Source: Persicitalea jodogahamensis
GTDB taxonomy: Bacteria > Bacteroidota > Bacteroidia > Cytophagales > Spirosomataceae
Length of the DNA: 64,000 nucleotides
NCBI RefSeq assembly: GCF_014651615.1
Contig: NZ_BMXF01000005.1
Location: 186,001-250,000, forward strand
Direction: 5' to 3'
Made by a program: the position numbers and the translations under genes. The notes beneath the pieces are model-generated. The model was not told the origin of the DNA and made no database searches. It worked only from the letters and a program-made list of their open reading frames with translations. How positions within the stretch are numbered: position 1 is the first letter of the stretch; every line of letters begins with the position of its first letter. This document shows, piece by piece, positions 43,830 to 54,326 of the stretch.

Positions 43830-44204
43830 TCAGCAGTGAGAGCGGATGATTGAAGAAGTTTTTACACAGTGCCTTGGAAAAAAAGCATACGAGGATATAG
43901 AACTACTTACTAAGTAACACACCACCAATAAGAGGGCTGCAAAGTTATCAAAAGATTTAAACTTGCAATCACCACTCATCAAATCAACAAAAACGTACCA
44001 CCAATAATGCCTTACTAATAAAATTACTGTTCGATAGCAGGCAAAATCACAAATTTGAGATCCTCGTCGTGACTATGCAGTAAGAAATAGCGGTATAACT
44101 GCTTTACCTGAACACAAAGCTGTTATCTTGGGAGTTACAATTCAAAGTAAGGTTAAATTGCAGGAAGGTACTTTTCAATCATAAAAAGCTATATTAAGAA
44201 CACG
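43830..44204. other. Intergenic region between HEPN operon and darG remnant
   Basis: It is AT-rich and has no gene. It contains the HEPN operon promoter and two direct copies of ACCACCAATAA (about 43921 and 43996, 75 bp apart) that could be operator half-sites. The darG frame is closed upstream by TAA at 44154-44156 with no ATG in between, and no macro-domain coding sequence was found on the + strand, so the right-hand recombination junction must lie in or near this stretch. Confidence 0.5.
43940..43968 (-). promoter_or_regulatory. Promoter of the HEPN-SecB operon
   Basis: Leftward, TTG (43966-43968), an 18-nt spacer and TAACTTTG (43940-43947) match the Bacteroidota sigma-A consensus. The predicted transcript starts near 43933, about 100 nt before the HEPN ATG; one ACCACCAATAA copy lies at the predicted start site. 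Confidence 0.55.
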
Positions 44205-44786
44205 TTGGCAGAAAATACCTCCAGAAGAGCGAAACTAAGCCCTGGCCGCGCGATGCTGCTGTACAGCCTGTTTACCTATGAAAGTCAGGGTGAGCAAAGC
44301 AGCTTGTTCGTGGCCAACAAGCTGGCCTACTTTCTGCAACGGATGGGAGAAAACCTCAACTTGACATTTGTCCCTGAGAACTACGGCCCCTATTCCGTAC
44401 AGGTTGGTCATGTACTGTACAACCTGAATGACACTTACCTGCACGGTCTTGAACAAAATGAGGCGAGGCCCTTCGAACCCCTGCAACTGAATTACGAGAA
44501 GTGGGACGAAGTAAAAGACTACGTAGATCGCGACCTGACCGCTGAGCAGCGGGACCGGCTGCAAAACCTACTGCGCCTGATTGACGGCTTTGAGTCGGCT
44601 TTCTCGCTGGAACTACTCGCCACCGTGGATTATCTGATGAAAGAGCGGGGAGCAGATACGTCCAAAGAAGAAGTACGAAAACAAATCGAAGACTGGTCGT
44701 CGCGCAAAACCAAAATGTTCCGCCCGGAGTACATCGAAATCGCGCAGAAACAACTTACCAATTACGCCCAAGAAGTATTTATGTGA
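44205..44786 (+). pseudogene. darG: darG remnant: C-terminal DarT-binding domain without the macro domain
   Basis: The 193-aa frame matches the C-terminal half of the DarG antitoxin: LSPGRAMLLYSLFTYESQG, VANKLAYFLQRMGENLNLTF, ENYGPYSVQVGHVLYNLND, FESAFSLELLATVDYLM. DarG is normally about 350 aa, with an N-terminal macro domain that removes ADP-ribose from DNA, and a C-terminal domain that binds and blocks DarT. The macro domain is missing and only a TTG (44205) is available as start. The remaining domain has no frameshift or stop, so it may still be expressed and neutralise DarT by binding. It is 28 nt upstream of hsdR, as expected for an ancestral darT-darG-hsdR order. Confidence 0.75.
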
Positions 44787-44814
44787 ATAACTACTAACCC
44801 TCAAACACCCCTCC

Positions 44815-47781
44815 ATGCCATTCAACGAGTTAAATACCGTTGAGCACTACATCATACAGCAACTCAGTGGCGTCAACCTGAACCACGCCAATTGGGCCGA
44901 AGAGAAAGGAACGTACGGTTTACAGTGGCATTATCAGCCCGCCTCCGAACTCAAAAGGAGCGTGAACGAAGTACTTGTGGAGAGTGAATTGCGCGATGCG
45001 CTCATCGGGATCAATCCCGAGATAGCCCGACAGCCCGAGCGGGCCGACGAGGTCATCTACAAGCTGCGGGCGATTCTGCTCATGGTCAATCAGGTAGGCC
45101 TGGTTAAGGCCAACGAAGAGTTTGCCAAGTGGCTCACTGGCGAGAAGACCATGCCCTTCGGCCCCAATAACCGCCACGTGCCGGTGTATCTCATTGATTT
45201 TGCCGAACCGGACAACAACCGCTTCGTCCTGACGAATCAGTACCGCACCCACCACCACGAAACCAAGATTCCCGATATCGTTATGCTGATCAACGGCATT
45301 CCGGTCGTGGTCGGCGAGGCTAAAACGCCCATTCGGCCGTCGGTATCCTGGCTCGACGGTGCGCACGAAATCCACAGCATCTATGAAAACGCCGTCCCGC
45401 AACTCTTCGTCCCTAACATCCTGTCGTTCGCAACCGAAGGCAAAGACCTGTTTTACGGCTCGGTGCGCTGTCCGCTGGAACAATGGCCGCCCTGGCGACT
45501 CGAAACGGACGAGGACAGCCTGATAAAGGCACTCGGCCTAGGCAAAGTTGGTAAGGAACTCACCGACCTATTGCAACCCAAACGCCTGCTGGATATTCTG
45601 CAAAACTTTTCGCTGTACTCGACGGACAAAAAGAAACGACGCATCAAGATCATCTGCCGGTACCAGCAGTACGAAGGAGCCAACCGGATTGTGGAGCGGG
45701 TGCGAGAAGGCCGCCTCAAAAAAGGTTTGATCTGGCATTTTCAGGGATCGGGCAAATCGTTGCTGATGGTTTTTGCGGCCCAGAAACTCCGCCGACTCCC
45801 CGAGCTGAAAAGTCCAACTGTGATCATCCTGGTAGACCGCACCGATCTGGATACCCAGATTTCGGGTACCTTCAACGCCGCCGACGTGGCCAACGTCCAA
45901 CCCACCGAAAATATCAAAGAACTGCATGACCTGCTGGCTAAGGATACCCGTAAGATCATTATCTCGATGATCCATAAATTCCGGGATGCGCCGCCCAACA
46001 TGAATACCCGCGACAACATCATCGTGCTGGTAGACGAAGCCCACCGCACGCAGGAAGGTGACCTGGCGCGGCAAATGCGGGCCGCATTGCCCAATGCCTT
46101 TCTGTTTGGTCTTACGGGAACGCCCGTCAACAAAGTGGACAAGAATACGTTCTGGGCATTTGGCTCCGAAGAAGACGAAAAGGGGTACCTCTCACGCTAT
46201 ACCTTTCAGGATTCCATCCGCGACAAAGCCACGCTGCCGCTGCACTTCGAGCCACGGCTGGTGGACGTGCACGTGGACAAGGCTACCATCGACAAACTCT
46301 TCAAGGAACTGACCGACGAAGCTGCCCTGAGCGACGAAGAAGCCGATGCGCTGAGCAAGAAAGCCGCCAAGATGTCGGCCTTCCTGAAATCGCCCGAACG
46401 GGTGGAGCTGATCGTGAACGACATCGCGAAGCACTTCAAGGAGAAGGTACTGCCGCACGGCTTCAAAGCCATGATCGTCACGCCCGACCGCTACGCCTGT
46501 GTGCAGTACAAAGAGGCCCTGGACAAACACTTCGTAACAGAAGCCAGTCGGGTGGTCATTTCCACGAGCGCCAACGACGACTACGAATTCAAGCAAAAGT
46601 GGGCGCTGGATAAATCGCAGCAGGAAAAGGTACTGGATGAATTCAACGACGCGGCCTCACCGCTCAAATTCCTGATCGTCACGGCCAAGTTGCTGACCGG
46701 CTTCGACGCGCCGATCCTGCAAACCATGTACTTGGACAAGTCGCTGAAAGACCATACGCTGTTGCAGGCCATTTGCCGGACCAACCGCCTCTATCCCAAC
46801 AAAACCTTCGGCTGCATTGTGGATTACTTCGGCATTTTCGACGATGCCGCCGAGGCCCTGCAATTCGACGAGGAGACGGTCAAGAAAGTAGTGACCAATT
46901 TGCAGGAACTCCGCGACAAACTCCCCGAAGCCATGCGCGACTGCCTGCAACACTTTACAGGCGTCGACCGCACTCTGCGCGGCTTCGAAGGCCTGGAAGC
47001 CGCGCAGGAAGCCATTAAAACCAACGAGCAAAAGGATGCCTTTGCCCTGGACTTCACCTACCTGGTCAAACTGTGGGAGTCGCTCTCGCCCGATGCTGTT
47101 CTAAATCCCTATCAAACCGACTACAAATGGTTGTCGCAGGTATATGAATCCGTGAAACCAGCCGGCGATGGCATCGGCAAGCTACTGTGGTATACGCTCG
47201 GCGCCCAAACCACCAAACTGATCCACGAGAACATCCATGTGGGTGGCATCGACGATCTGGCAGAATTTGTCTTGGATGCCGACATCATCGACGATTTGTC
47301 CAAGAACCCCAACTCCCAAAAGGTCAAGCAACTCGAAAAGGAGCTGATCAGCCGTTGGAACAAAGATGCCGGAAATCCAAAATATAAAGAACTCAGCGAC
47401 CGACTGGAAGACCTGCGCAACAAAGCCGAGCGCGGCCTGATCGCCAGCATCGACTTCGTAAAGGAACTCTGCAAACTGGCCCAGGAAACCGTTCAGGCCG
47501 AACGCGAAACCGAGCCCGTGGCCATCCGCAAAACGGGAGCCGCCGCCCTCACCGAGCTCTTCCTGGAAATTAAAACCGACCAAACCCCAGCGGTAGTGGA
47601 GCGCATCGTCACCGATATCGACCAAATCGTGAAGGTAGTCCGCTTCCCCGGCTGGCAAACCACCGTCGCCGGTGAGCGGGAGGTCCAGAAGTCTCTCCGA
47701 CAGTCATTGCTCAAATACAAGCTGCATAAGGATCAGCAGCTGTTTGATCGGGCGTATGGGTATATTAAGGAGTATTATTGA
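44815..47781 (+). CDS. hsdR: Type I restriction endonuclease subunit HsdR
   Basis: The 988-aa motor and nuclease subunit cuts unmodified DNA after ATP-driven translocation. The PD-(D/E)xK nuclease domain is at the N-terminus (PDIVMLINGIPVVVGEAKTP, with GEAK near residue 168). The SF2 translocase follows: Walker A FQGSGKSLLMVF (about 311), DEAHRTQEGDLAR (about 406), LFGLTGTPVNK, and LLTGFDAPILQTMYLDK with ICRTNRLYPNK (motifs V/VI). A helical C-terminal part contacts HsdM. It reads as complete. It is separated from hsdS by the DarTG remnants and the inserted HEPN-SecB operon, so its expression may now rely on a promoter in 43830-44204. Confidence 0.95.
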   Translation: MPFNELNTVEHYIIQQLSGVNLNHANWAEEKGTYGLQWHYQPASELKRSVNEVLVESELRDALIGINPEIARQPERADEVIYKLRAILLMVNQVGLVKANEEFAKWLTGEKTMPFGPNNRHVPVYLIDFAEPDNNRFVLTNQYRTHHHETKIPDIVMLINGIPVVVGEAKTPIRPSVSWLDGAHEIHSIYENAVPQLFVPNILSFATEGKDLFYGSVRCPLEQWPPWRLETDEDSLIKALGLGKVGKELTDLLQPKRLLDILQNFSLYSTDKKKRRIKIICRYQQYEGANRIVERVREGRLKKGLIWHFQGSGKSLLMVFAAQKLRRLPELKSPTVIILVDRTDLDTQISGTFNAADVANVQPTENIKELHDLLAKDTRKIIISMIHKFRDAPPNMNTRDNIIVLVDEAHRTQEGDLARQMRAALPNAFLFGLTGTPVNKVDKNTFWAFGSEEDEKGYLSRYTFQDSIRDKATLPLHFEPRLVDVHVDKATIDKLFKELTDEAALSDEEADALSKKAAKMSAFLKSPERVELIVNDIAKHFKEKVLPHGFKAMIVTPDRYACVQYKEALDKHFVTEASRVVISTSANDDYEFKQKWALDKSQQEKVLDEFNDAASPLKFLIVTAKLLTGFDAPILQTMYLDKSLKDHTLLQAICRTNRLYPNKTFGCIVDYFGIFDDAAEALQFDEETVKKVVTNLQELRDKLPEAMRDCLQHFTGVDRTLRGFEGLEAAQEAIKTNEQKDAFALDFTYLVKLWESLSPDAVLNPYQTDYKWLSQVYESVKPAGDGIGKLLWYTLGAQTTKLIHENIHVGGIDDLAEFVLDADIIDDLSKNPNSQKVKQLEKELISRWNKDAGNPKYKELSDRLEDLRNKAERGLIASIDFVKELCKLAQETVQAERETEPVAIRKTGAAALTELFLEIKTDQTPAVVERIVTDIDQIVKVVRFPGWQTTVAGEREVQKSLRQSLLKYKLHKDQQLFDRAYGYIKEYY

Positions 47782-48153
47782 GAGGGGGGGATACCTTTCC
47801 CATAATATATATAAACCCGGCATTTAATTACTTACATGATTCTATGTTAAAGAATGAGATTTGAACAATGATAGGCAAGGTTAACCTAGATGTAAAAAAA
47901 CAGTATATAATGGGGTATTGGGTATATCTTCCCAGTTTGCCAAAAGATAGAAAATACCGAAACCAACGAGGTTAACGTTCTGGCCAAGTATACCGAAGTG
48001 TAGTCAATAGCACTCGAATGATACTCTTTAACTATTGCAGGAGGCCTTCAGCTAAGAGTATTGGCCGGGGGCGGGTGGGAAAGAGTAATACCAAGCTTAT
48101 CCTGACTTCTATATTTCAGACACCAATTAAAACACACAGCCACTGACTTAGTA
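47782..48153. other. Intergenic region between hsdR and the DISARM genes
   Basis: 372 nt without a recognisable gene. It is AT-rich, with a 35-codon frame near 47868 and other short frames, none resembling a known family. TATATTTC about 40 nt before drmE is close to the -7 consensus but lacks the final G, so no promoter is called. Confidence 0.45.
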
Positions 48154-50583
48154 ATGCCCCTCCATCACAGTACTACTGACTATCTGTCGACTCTTCAGGC
48201 AGATTTTGCCCTACTCTCGAAGTCTATCGCTGAATCCCACTGGACGGCTTCGGACCGCTTTCTTTCGGGTTTGCTTTACCGGATGTTAAGCAAACCGGCA
48301 ACCCCCGAAACCAACTGTATTCAATTAAAACTCCCCGGCTTCGCTCTTGGCCCAAACTTTAACGAGGTATTGCTGTATACGTTGGCGGTGGTAAAATACA
48401 GGCAGAACCATAGGACTATCCAGCAAGAGCCTTACAAACCTAAACAAGGTGAATGGGTATTTCGTAATGATGACATTTATGTGGTAAAAACTCAACGAGG
48501 TCAAAACAAATGGGGTATCAGCCCGGCCTTTCCTGCCAAGGGCATGCACGGGATATACGAAGTTGAGTTTAAGGAGCCGGTTAGGTTATTGCCCAACACA
48601 AAGTATGAATATAAGCCCAGGGCAACCGCAAGCGGTTTAAAAGAGTACCGTACATTCTTTCGGACAAAATTACGCAAAAGCAAACTTCCTCTCTTGTCAG
48701 AATTCAAACACCGGTCGGTGGTTTTAGCAGAAGGAGAGCTTTGGCAAATCAATAATTGTTTACCCTTACGCTACTTAAATAAAACCGGAGAACAAAGGGC
48801 GCATCATTTGCCCGTACAGCCTATGATTGAGGCTTGTGGTGATGTAGCTACTGCGATTGAACATATTCTCCCCAGTATGTATTTTGATGAATTAGTTGTA
48901 GTGGGAGCCTCCCGTTACCGTAATGTAATACCTGCTCTCAGAAAAAAGCTAAACTCAGGCGATGTAGGGCGTCTGATTCTCATCGGAGATGAGAAGTTTC
49001 CTGATGCAAAAACCTGGGAGATGACCGCCACTGAGATTCAGTACCTTCGTAATTGTAGTTTTTCAACCCTAAAAACGCATAAGGTATCGGCCGCTGGATT
49101 AGTTTCCCTGGTCGAAGGATTAGAAACACTTCTGCAAAAGTATCGCGAAGAATTCAACATTGACCTCCGTGAATGTATATCCTGGCTACGGCCCTATCTT
49201 GGGCTGGCAATTCCGATGGGTGCTGTGAGAGACGGCTGTCTTCAGTATTATCAGCAGCAGATTGAAAATCGATTTGAAGAGCCTGAATGGGAGGAGCGCT
49301 GGTTTGAAGTGCAGCAATATGATCCAGATGAAATTAGAAGGAATACCCTACCCATTCAGTACTTGTTTAGGGAAATACATTCCTATTTTGAGACAAACAA
49401 TCCAAAATGGAACTCACTCATTGAGTTTTGTGCGCAAAATCACCTGCACCGGTCGTGGGTTATGCTCGGGCATGAGCAACAGGCCAAAGCAATGGAGGGT
49501 CAGAATGTACTGTATGGCGTTGGTTCCCGGCGCTGGCATCATCAATCCATCCCTACCGTAGCCCAATGGGCTGAGTCTCCGGAAAAATACATTCCTCCTT
49601 CAACCAGGGGTAAACTGTTTTTACCCGAGATCAGTCAGAGCTTTCAGCTATTGGACCAGTTATCTTTATTGACTCTTCCGATTATTGTATTAGCCTATGC
49701 TGGCTTGGAAGACGAATACCCCGACTATGTTCTTCGTAGCTATTTTCTTGCCGAAAGGGCAAAAATTAGCCACCTGGATCGTCACCTCTGGACCAATTGC
49801 CGATTGGATATTGACCCTCCTCCCTCACTTACCTTTACAAACTCTGTCAGGATTGAAAAACTGTTCTCAATTGATATTAGCAAACAGTTTATTCCGGGTG
49901 ATGAGTCCAGCTATGAATGGATCGCTCAGCCGTGTAAAATCAGATTTACGGATAAGACGTACTATGATACGCATTTGAACCGTCGCGTTGAACTCCTAAA
50001 GGAGGGGGGTCAAAGAAAGATTGTGGCTGTTGGGACTCTTATTGCAGGAAACCGTATTCGGTACTATCAGAACAACAATGCAGATGCATTTGAGGAAGTA
50101 ATCAGAAGCCTGGACACCCAGGGTTTGTATGAGAAAATAGAGGCTGCGTCAGCAACCTGGCGTGAGGAGTTGTATAATTTATATCTCAACTATTTTTTTG
50201 GGGATGAAGACCGATTGTTCCAACAGCTCAAGAACCATGGATATAATAATAGTCAACAGGTGCTGCACAACTATCTCCTATCCAGTAATTCCACCCGATT
50301 TCCCAATTACGATACGTTAAAGGCTATTCACGCCCTCAGCCTTCAATACAAAGGTGCTGGCTCGGCGTTTGATTTGGCATACCGTGAAATTCTCAGTTAT
50401 AAACGAAAGGATAAAAGTCTTCGTCAGCGAATAGGCCGTGAGTTAGGAAGTGAATTGATGGTATTCGAAAACTCGGACTATGCGATTAAGGGTCCCGTAC
50501 TTAGCCTGCTCACCGAAAATCTAATTTACCTGCTCATTGAATCCATCCAGGAAAAAGTTGTGACTTCAATCGAAAACCGATAA
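48154..50583 (+). CDS. drmE: DrmE-like protein of a DISARM system
   Basis: The 809-aa protein has no catalytic motif I can name. Its place directly before drmA and drmB, its length and its two-part look (an N-terminal mixed alpha/beta half with VVVGASRYRNVIPALRKKL and RLILIGDEKF, and a helical C-terminal half) fit DrmE, the class 2 DISARM component of unknown function. Putative family assignment is from memory and context. The stop is 12 nt before drmA, so the three genes form an operon. AT-rich composition relative to the hsd genes points to separate acquisition. Confidence 0.68.
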   Translation: MPLHHSTTDYLSTLQADFALLSKSIAESHWTASDRFLSGLLYRMLSKPATPETNCIQLKLPGFALGPNFNEVLLYTLAVVKYRQNHRTIQQEPYKPKQGEWVFRNDDIYVVKTQRGQNKWGISPAFPAKGMHGIYEVEFKEPVRLLPNTKYEYKPRATASGLKEYRTFFRTKLRKSKLPLLSEFKHRSVVLAEGELWQINNCLPLRYLNKTGEQRAHHLPVQPMIEACGDVATAIEHILPSMYFDELVVVGASRYRNVIPALRKKLNSGDVGRLILIGDEKFPDAKTWEMTATEIQYLRNCSFSTLKTHKVSAAGLVSLVEGLETLLQKYREEFNIDLRECISWLRPYLGLAIPMGAVRDGCLQYYQQQIENRFEEPEWEERWFEVQQYDPDEIRRNTLPIQYLFREIHSYFETNNPKWNSLIEFCAQNHLHRSWVMLGHEQQAKAMEGQNVLYGVGSRRWHHQSIPTVAQWAESPEKYIPPSTRGKLFLPEISQSFQLLDQLSLLTLPIIVLAYAGLEDEYPDYVLRSYFLAERAKISHLDRHLWTNCRLDIDPPPSLTFTNSVRIEKLFSIDISKQFIPGDESSYEWIAQPCKIRFTDKTYYDTHLNRRVELLKEGGQRKIVAVGTLIAGNRIRYYQNNNADAFEEVIRSLDTQGLYEKIEAASATWREELYNLYLNYFFGDEDRLFQQLKNHGYNNSQQVLHNYLLSSNSTRFPNYDTLKAIHALSLQYKGAGSAFDLAYREILSYKRKDKSLRQRIGRELGSELMVFENSDYAIKGPVLSLLTENLIYLLIESIQEKVVTSIENR

Positions 50584-50595
50584 CCCATACCATCT

Positions 50596-53500
50596 ATGGA
50601 ATTACCCCTCCCAACTGACCAAAACAGAAGATCCTTTTTAAACCGCCTTCAAGTAGGCCTGATTGGCCCTGGCTCAGAAACACTATGGCCTGACGATCAG
50701 GTTGAAATTATCAGTGACTATCCGGTTCGGCGCTACTTTGGGGGTATTCTTTTCCCTAAGCGAAGCGCCCTTGTTGCTCCCCTGGGGGAGCAAGTCGAAC
50801 TGGAAGCGCGCATCGGGGAAAATGCCTTGGATCCAGAAAAGAATACTAACGAGGAGCCGTTTCCGATTGTCAGACAAGACGGACCGCCCGAAGGAATGAT
50901 TGAAACTAATCAGTCTATTGTCAAAGGACAGGAAGCAGAGGAAGAAGCCGGGCGTGTTTCAGCCAACTACTACTTCCCCACTAACATGGGTTTATCGTTC
51001 TGTGTGTCCCAATCCACGGAAAGCATACCGGTCACTTTTCAATTTGGTGTATACCGTAAACTCTCCAAGACGGAAAGGGAAGTCTCGTTAACTCGGGCTG
51101 AGTATGACCGGCTTGCGGAGCTGTCTCAGTTGACCGCTCACCCCATCAATGAGTTGGTAACTTTCTCCGATAATAGCATTCGACTGACTTTGGACGGTGC
51201 CAAAGAGACTATTTTAAGTTTGCGAACCTGGTACAAAGAATCAGCAGAAATTCTCAATTTGGAAGGGTACAGGCGCGTAAGGTCGCTCCTCAGTGATACC
51301 TTATGGCAAAGGGCAGCCGTAACGGAGAGGGTGGACATTGAGTTGCCCCATGAGAACATAACCTTTTCAGAGAAACTATGGACCAGAACCATTAATTCTA
51401 AAAACGAACTGGGAGCCACGTACCATGTTCGGATCATTCTGAGAGAGGGACGCAAATATGTTAAGGTTCTGCTGGAAAATAGTTCCACTGATCACCCCGG
51501 ATCAAAGTTTTCCAATGGGAATGATTTACTTAATCACAAATGCCTGTTTCAGGTAGGCATCGAAGTACATCAAACGGAGATTTTGCCCTATAAGCCACAC
51601 CAATTCCGAAATCCCTACGACCAGGAGGCCGAAACCATCAGCTATCAATACCGGGAGGTAAAGGCCTTCGGAATTGGCCATAGCTGCTCAGTATGCTGGC
51701 CAAGGGCAATACCCGTTGTTGGGATCAGTACTATCCACCTCCCCGAGGTAGACATCCGGCATTATAGTAATGCATTTCGGAATGAAATACCAACGGAGGT
51801 ACGCGAAGTATCAAAACTCAAAAATCTATCTATCTGGACATCGCTGAGTCGAGTAGAAATTCAGCAACGTCTATCTCGGTTTGTGGATAGCTATGAAGAT
51901 TGGCTCAATAAGCAGCGCACAAAAGCCGAAGAGGACATAAGCAACAAAGAATTATACAACCCATTACTGGAAGCACATAAAGGGCTGATAGCACGATTAC
52001 GATCAAACGTTGCATCTCTGGACAATGATCTTATTTTTCGTTGTTTCAAGCTGGCCAATACGGCTATGTATATTCAAATGATCATTTCGAGGGACCAAAA
52101 TGGGGCTTTTGGAAACACAATCAAAGAATTAAAAGATTTTGAAGGGCTGCCGCATGCACCCTACAAATCCCTGGAATATTTTAGCGAATACAACCATTTT
52201 GACATTAATTATAGGGAGCCTCAATATCGCCCTTTCCAGCTTGCTTTTCTGTTGCTAAATCTTAAAGATATGGCCTATCCGGCGGCAACAATGGACAATT
52301 CACGAGAGGTGGTGGATCTAATCTGGTTCCCGACGGGAGGGGGTAAAACTGAGGCCTATCTGGCTCTCACGGCTTACACCATTTTACTTCGGAATATTAC
52401 TAATCCGGGCAAAAGTGATGGGGTAGCTGTCATAATGCGCTATACGCTTCGACTCCTGACCGCCCAACAGTTTGAAAGAGCTTCCAGGCTTATTGTGGCC
52501 TTAGAGTTTCTACGTGTCAAGTTGATAGAATCTGGCGATGCAAGCTTAGGGGAAACACCTATTTCGATTGGTATGTGGGTGGGTAGATCCACCACCCCTA
52601 ACAAACTGAAAGATGCTCATACCAAAGTAGAAGAGTTAGATAGGGAGATTGAAAGAAAAAATAATGGTACTAGCGTCAACCTGGAAAGCAAGAATCAATT
52701 TCCACTCAGCAGTTGTCCCTGGTGTGGCTGTAATCTTATTTCTACTCACCCTAAAACGGGCAAACTGGTAATGGGTTATGAATCTTCAAATGCCAAAGGC
52801 AGAATTAGTTTTACTACCAAATGTCTTAATAACTCCTGTCATTTTACCACTGAGCTTCCAATCTACTTCATTGATCAACAAATTTATCAAAAACGGCCGA
52901 CGCTTCTGTTTGGAACGGTCGATAAGTTTGCCCAGCTTCCTCATATCGAAGAAGGGCATCAACTTTTCAATTCCCTCGATAACGAAAAGCTCCCTCCCGA
53001 TCTCATCATTCAGGATGAGCTTCACCTACTTAGTGGCCCACTTGGTTCGGTGGTAGGGTTATTTGAAACGATCATTCTCGAACTCTGTACACGGCCTTCC
53101 CGTATTCCTAAAATTGTAGCCTCAACCGCCACAACGCGAAATACAAGTCAACAAATTACTGGCCTGTATAATCGGGAAGTAAGCATTTTCCCAGCTCCTG
53201 GAATTACGTACGAGGATAATTTCTTTTCGTATGTAAGTGAAGATTCTCAACGACGGCATACCGGTTTTATGCCATCGGGCAAATCTAGCCTGGAAACCCA
53301 AATTCAAATATTAGCTCATTTGCTTTATGCCCGAGCGGAGCTATACCAACACTACCTGGCACAACCAGATGGCGAGGCTGGAGCGATTCAGGCCATTGAT
53401 CCTTTTTGGACCATCGTATCGTACTACAACAGCTTGCGCGATGTGGGAAGGGCCTATAATGATGTGGGAGCTCGCTTAAAAGAGGCATTGGAAACTCTTC

Positions 53501-54315
53501 ACATTCGCTACAAAATGCATCCGGCTTTGGGGTTCAATTACCGTGGCTTGGATTACCGGGCCTATGAACTCACAAGCCGAGTTCCAAGCTATGAGATAAA
53601 GCAAGTACTGGATAAGTTAGGTCAGCCATTCGCTTTGGGTAAAAATGATAAGACTGGAAATACGCAAGTTGAAAATACAGTAGACTTGGTACTGGCCACA
53701 AATATGCTTTCAGTAGGGATTGATATCAGTCGTTTGAATATTATGCTTATGAATGGTCAGCCCCGGAATATTGCCGAATACATTCAGGCGTCGAGTAGGG
53801 TGGGAAGAGACAAAAAAGGATTGGTAATTAATCTGATGGACCCTAATAGAGCTCGTGAAAAATCGCTTTTTGAAAATTACGTAAGTGTCAACTTGGCCTA
53901 TTATCAATACGTAGAGCCCCTGAGTGTGACTCCTTATACAGAAATTGCCCTGGAAAAAATGTTAAAAAGTCTGCTTATTACTCACGTTCGGCACGTACAG
54001 AATCGAGCTGCCAACGGTGAGGCGGTAAATTATAAATCCGGTGATTATGAAGGTATCAAAGAACTACTCTTGAAACGGATTCAGGACCCAACACAAAAAG
54101 CGTATGCTGAGCAACTCCTAAAACAATTGAATGACAATTGGGTCCAGAAGACCCTGGAAATCGCGCAGTTACAATACAAAAATAACAGAGACAAGAGTAG
54201 AGGTCTGATCGATCCCCCTGATAAATTCACTTCGGACTGGAATCTGATGGAATCCATGCGAGAAGTGGATACAAGTAGTATTATTCGAATTGTCCCCTCA
54301 ACATTAAAACAATAA
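50596..54315 (+). CDS. drmA: DISARM helicase-domain protein DrmA
   Basis: The 1239-aa SF2-type protein is the DISARM core helicase. Walker A is FPTGGGKTEAYLALTAYT (about residue 578), the Walker B/DExH box is IIQDELHLLSG (about 805), and late motifs are TNMLSVGIDISRL and YIQASSRVGRDKKG (about 1065). A zinc-ribbon insert with CPWCGC and KCLNNSC lies between motifs I and II (about 711-753). The long N-terminal region (1-560) has no recognised domain. DrmA acts with DrmB on incoming DNA, in published systems favouring DNA with 5' overhangs and lacking host methylation. It is followed by drmB after 11 nt. Confidence 0.88.
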   Translation: MELPLPTDQNRRSFLNRLQVGLIGPGSETLWPDDQVEIISDYPVRRYFGGILFPKRSALVAPLGEQVELEARIGENALDPEKNTNEEPFPIVRQDGPPEGMIETNQSIVKGQEAEEEAGRVSANYYFPTNMGLSFCVSQSTESIPVTFQFGVYRKLSKTEREVSLTRAEYDRLAELSQLTAHPINELVTFSDNSIRLTLDGAKETILSLRTWYKESAEILNLEGYRRVRSLLSDTLWQRAAVTERVDIELPHENITFSEKLWTRTINSKNELGATYHVRIILREGRKYVKVLLENSSTDHPGSKFSNGNDLLNHKCLFQVGIEVHQTEILPYKPHQFRNPYDQEAETISYQYREVKAFGIGHSCSVCWPRAIPVVGISTIHLPEVDIRHYSNAFRNEIPTEVREVSKLKNLSIWTSLSRVEIQQRLSRFVDSYEDWLNKQRTKAEEDISNKELYNPLLEAHKGLIARLRSNVASLDNDLIFRCFKLANTAMYIQMIISRDQNGAFGNTIKELKDFEGLPHAPYKSLEYFSEYNHFDINYREPQYRPFQLAFLLLNLKDMAYPAATMDNSREVVDLIWFPTGGGKTEAYLALTAYTILLRNITNPGKSDGVAVIMRYTLRLLTAQQFERASRLIVALEFLRVKLIESGDASLGETPISIGMWVGRSTTPNKLKDAHTKVEELDREIERKNNGTSVNLESKNQFPLSSCPWCGCNLISTHPKTGKLVMGYESSNAKGRISFTTKCLNNSCHFTTELPIYFIDQQIYQKRPTLLFGTVDKFAQLPHIEEGHQLFNSLDNEKLPPDLIIQDELHLLSGPLGSVVGLFETIILELCTRPSRIPKIVASTATTRNTSQQITGLYNREVSIFPAPGITYEDNFFSYVSEDSQRRHTGFMPSGKSSLETQIQILAHLLYARAELYQHYLAQPDGEAGAIQAIDPFWTIVSYYNSLRDVGRAYNDVGARLKEALETLHIRYKMHPALGFNYRGLDYRAYELTSRVPSYEIKQVLDKLGQPFALGKNDKTGNTQVENTVDLVLATNMLSVGIDISRLNIMLMNGQPRNIAEYIQASSRVGRDKKGLVINLMDPNRAREKSLFENYVSVNLAYYQYVEPLSVTPYTEIALEKMLKSLLITHVRHVQNRAANGEAVNYKSGDYEGIKELLLKRIQDPTQKAYAEQLLKQLNDNWVQKTLEIAQLQYKNNRDKSRGLIDPPDKFTSDWNLMESMREVDTSSIIRIVPSTLKQ

Positions 54316-54326
54316 CAATTATAGCC

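Noticed and set aside
47868-47975. 35-codon frame after hsdR as a small gene
   Set aside because: No homology recognised, no promoter or conserved context; could be chance in AT-rich DNA.
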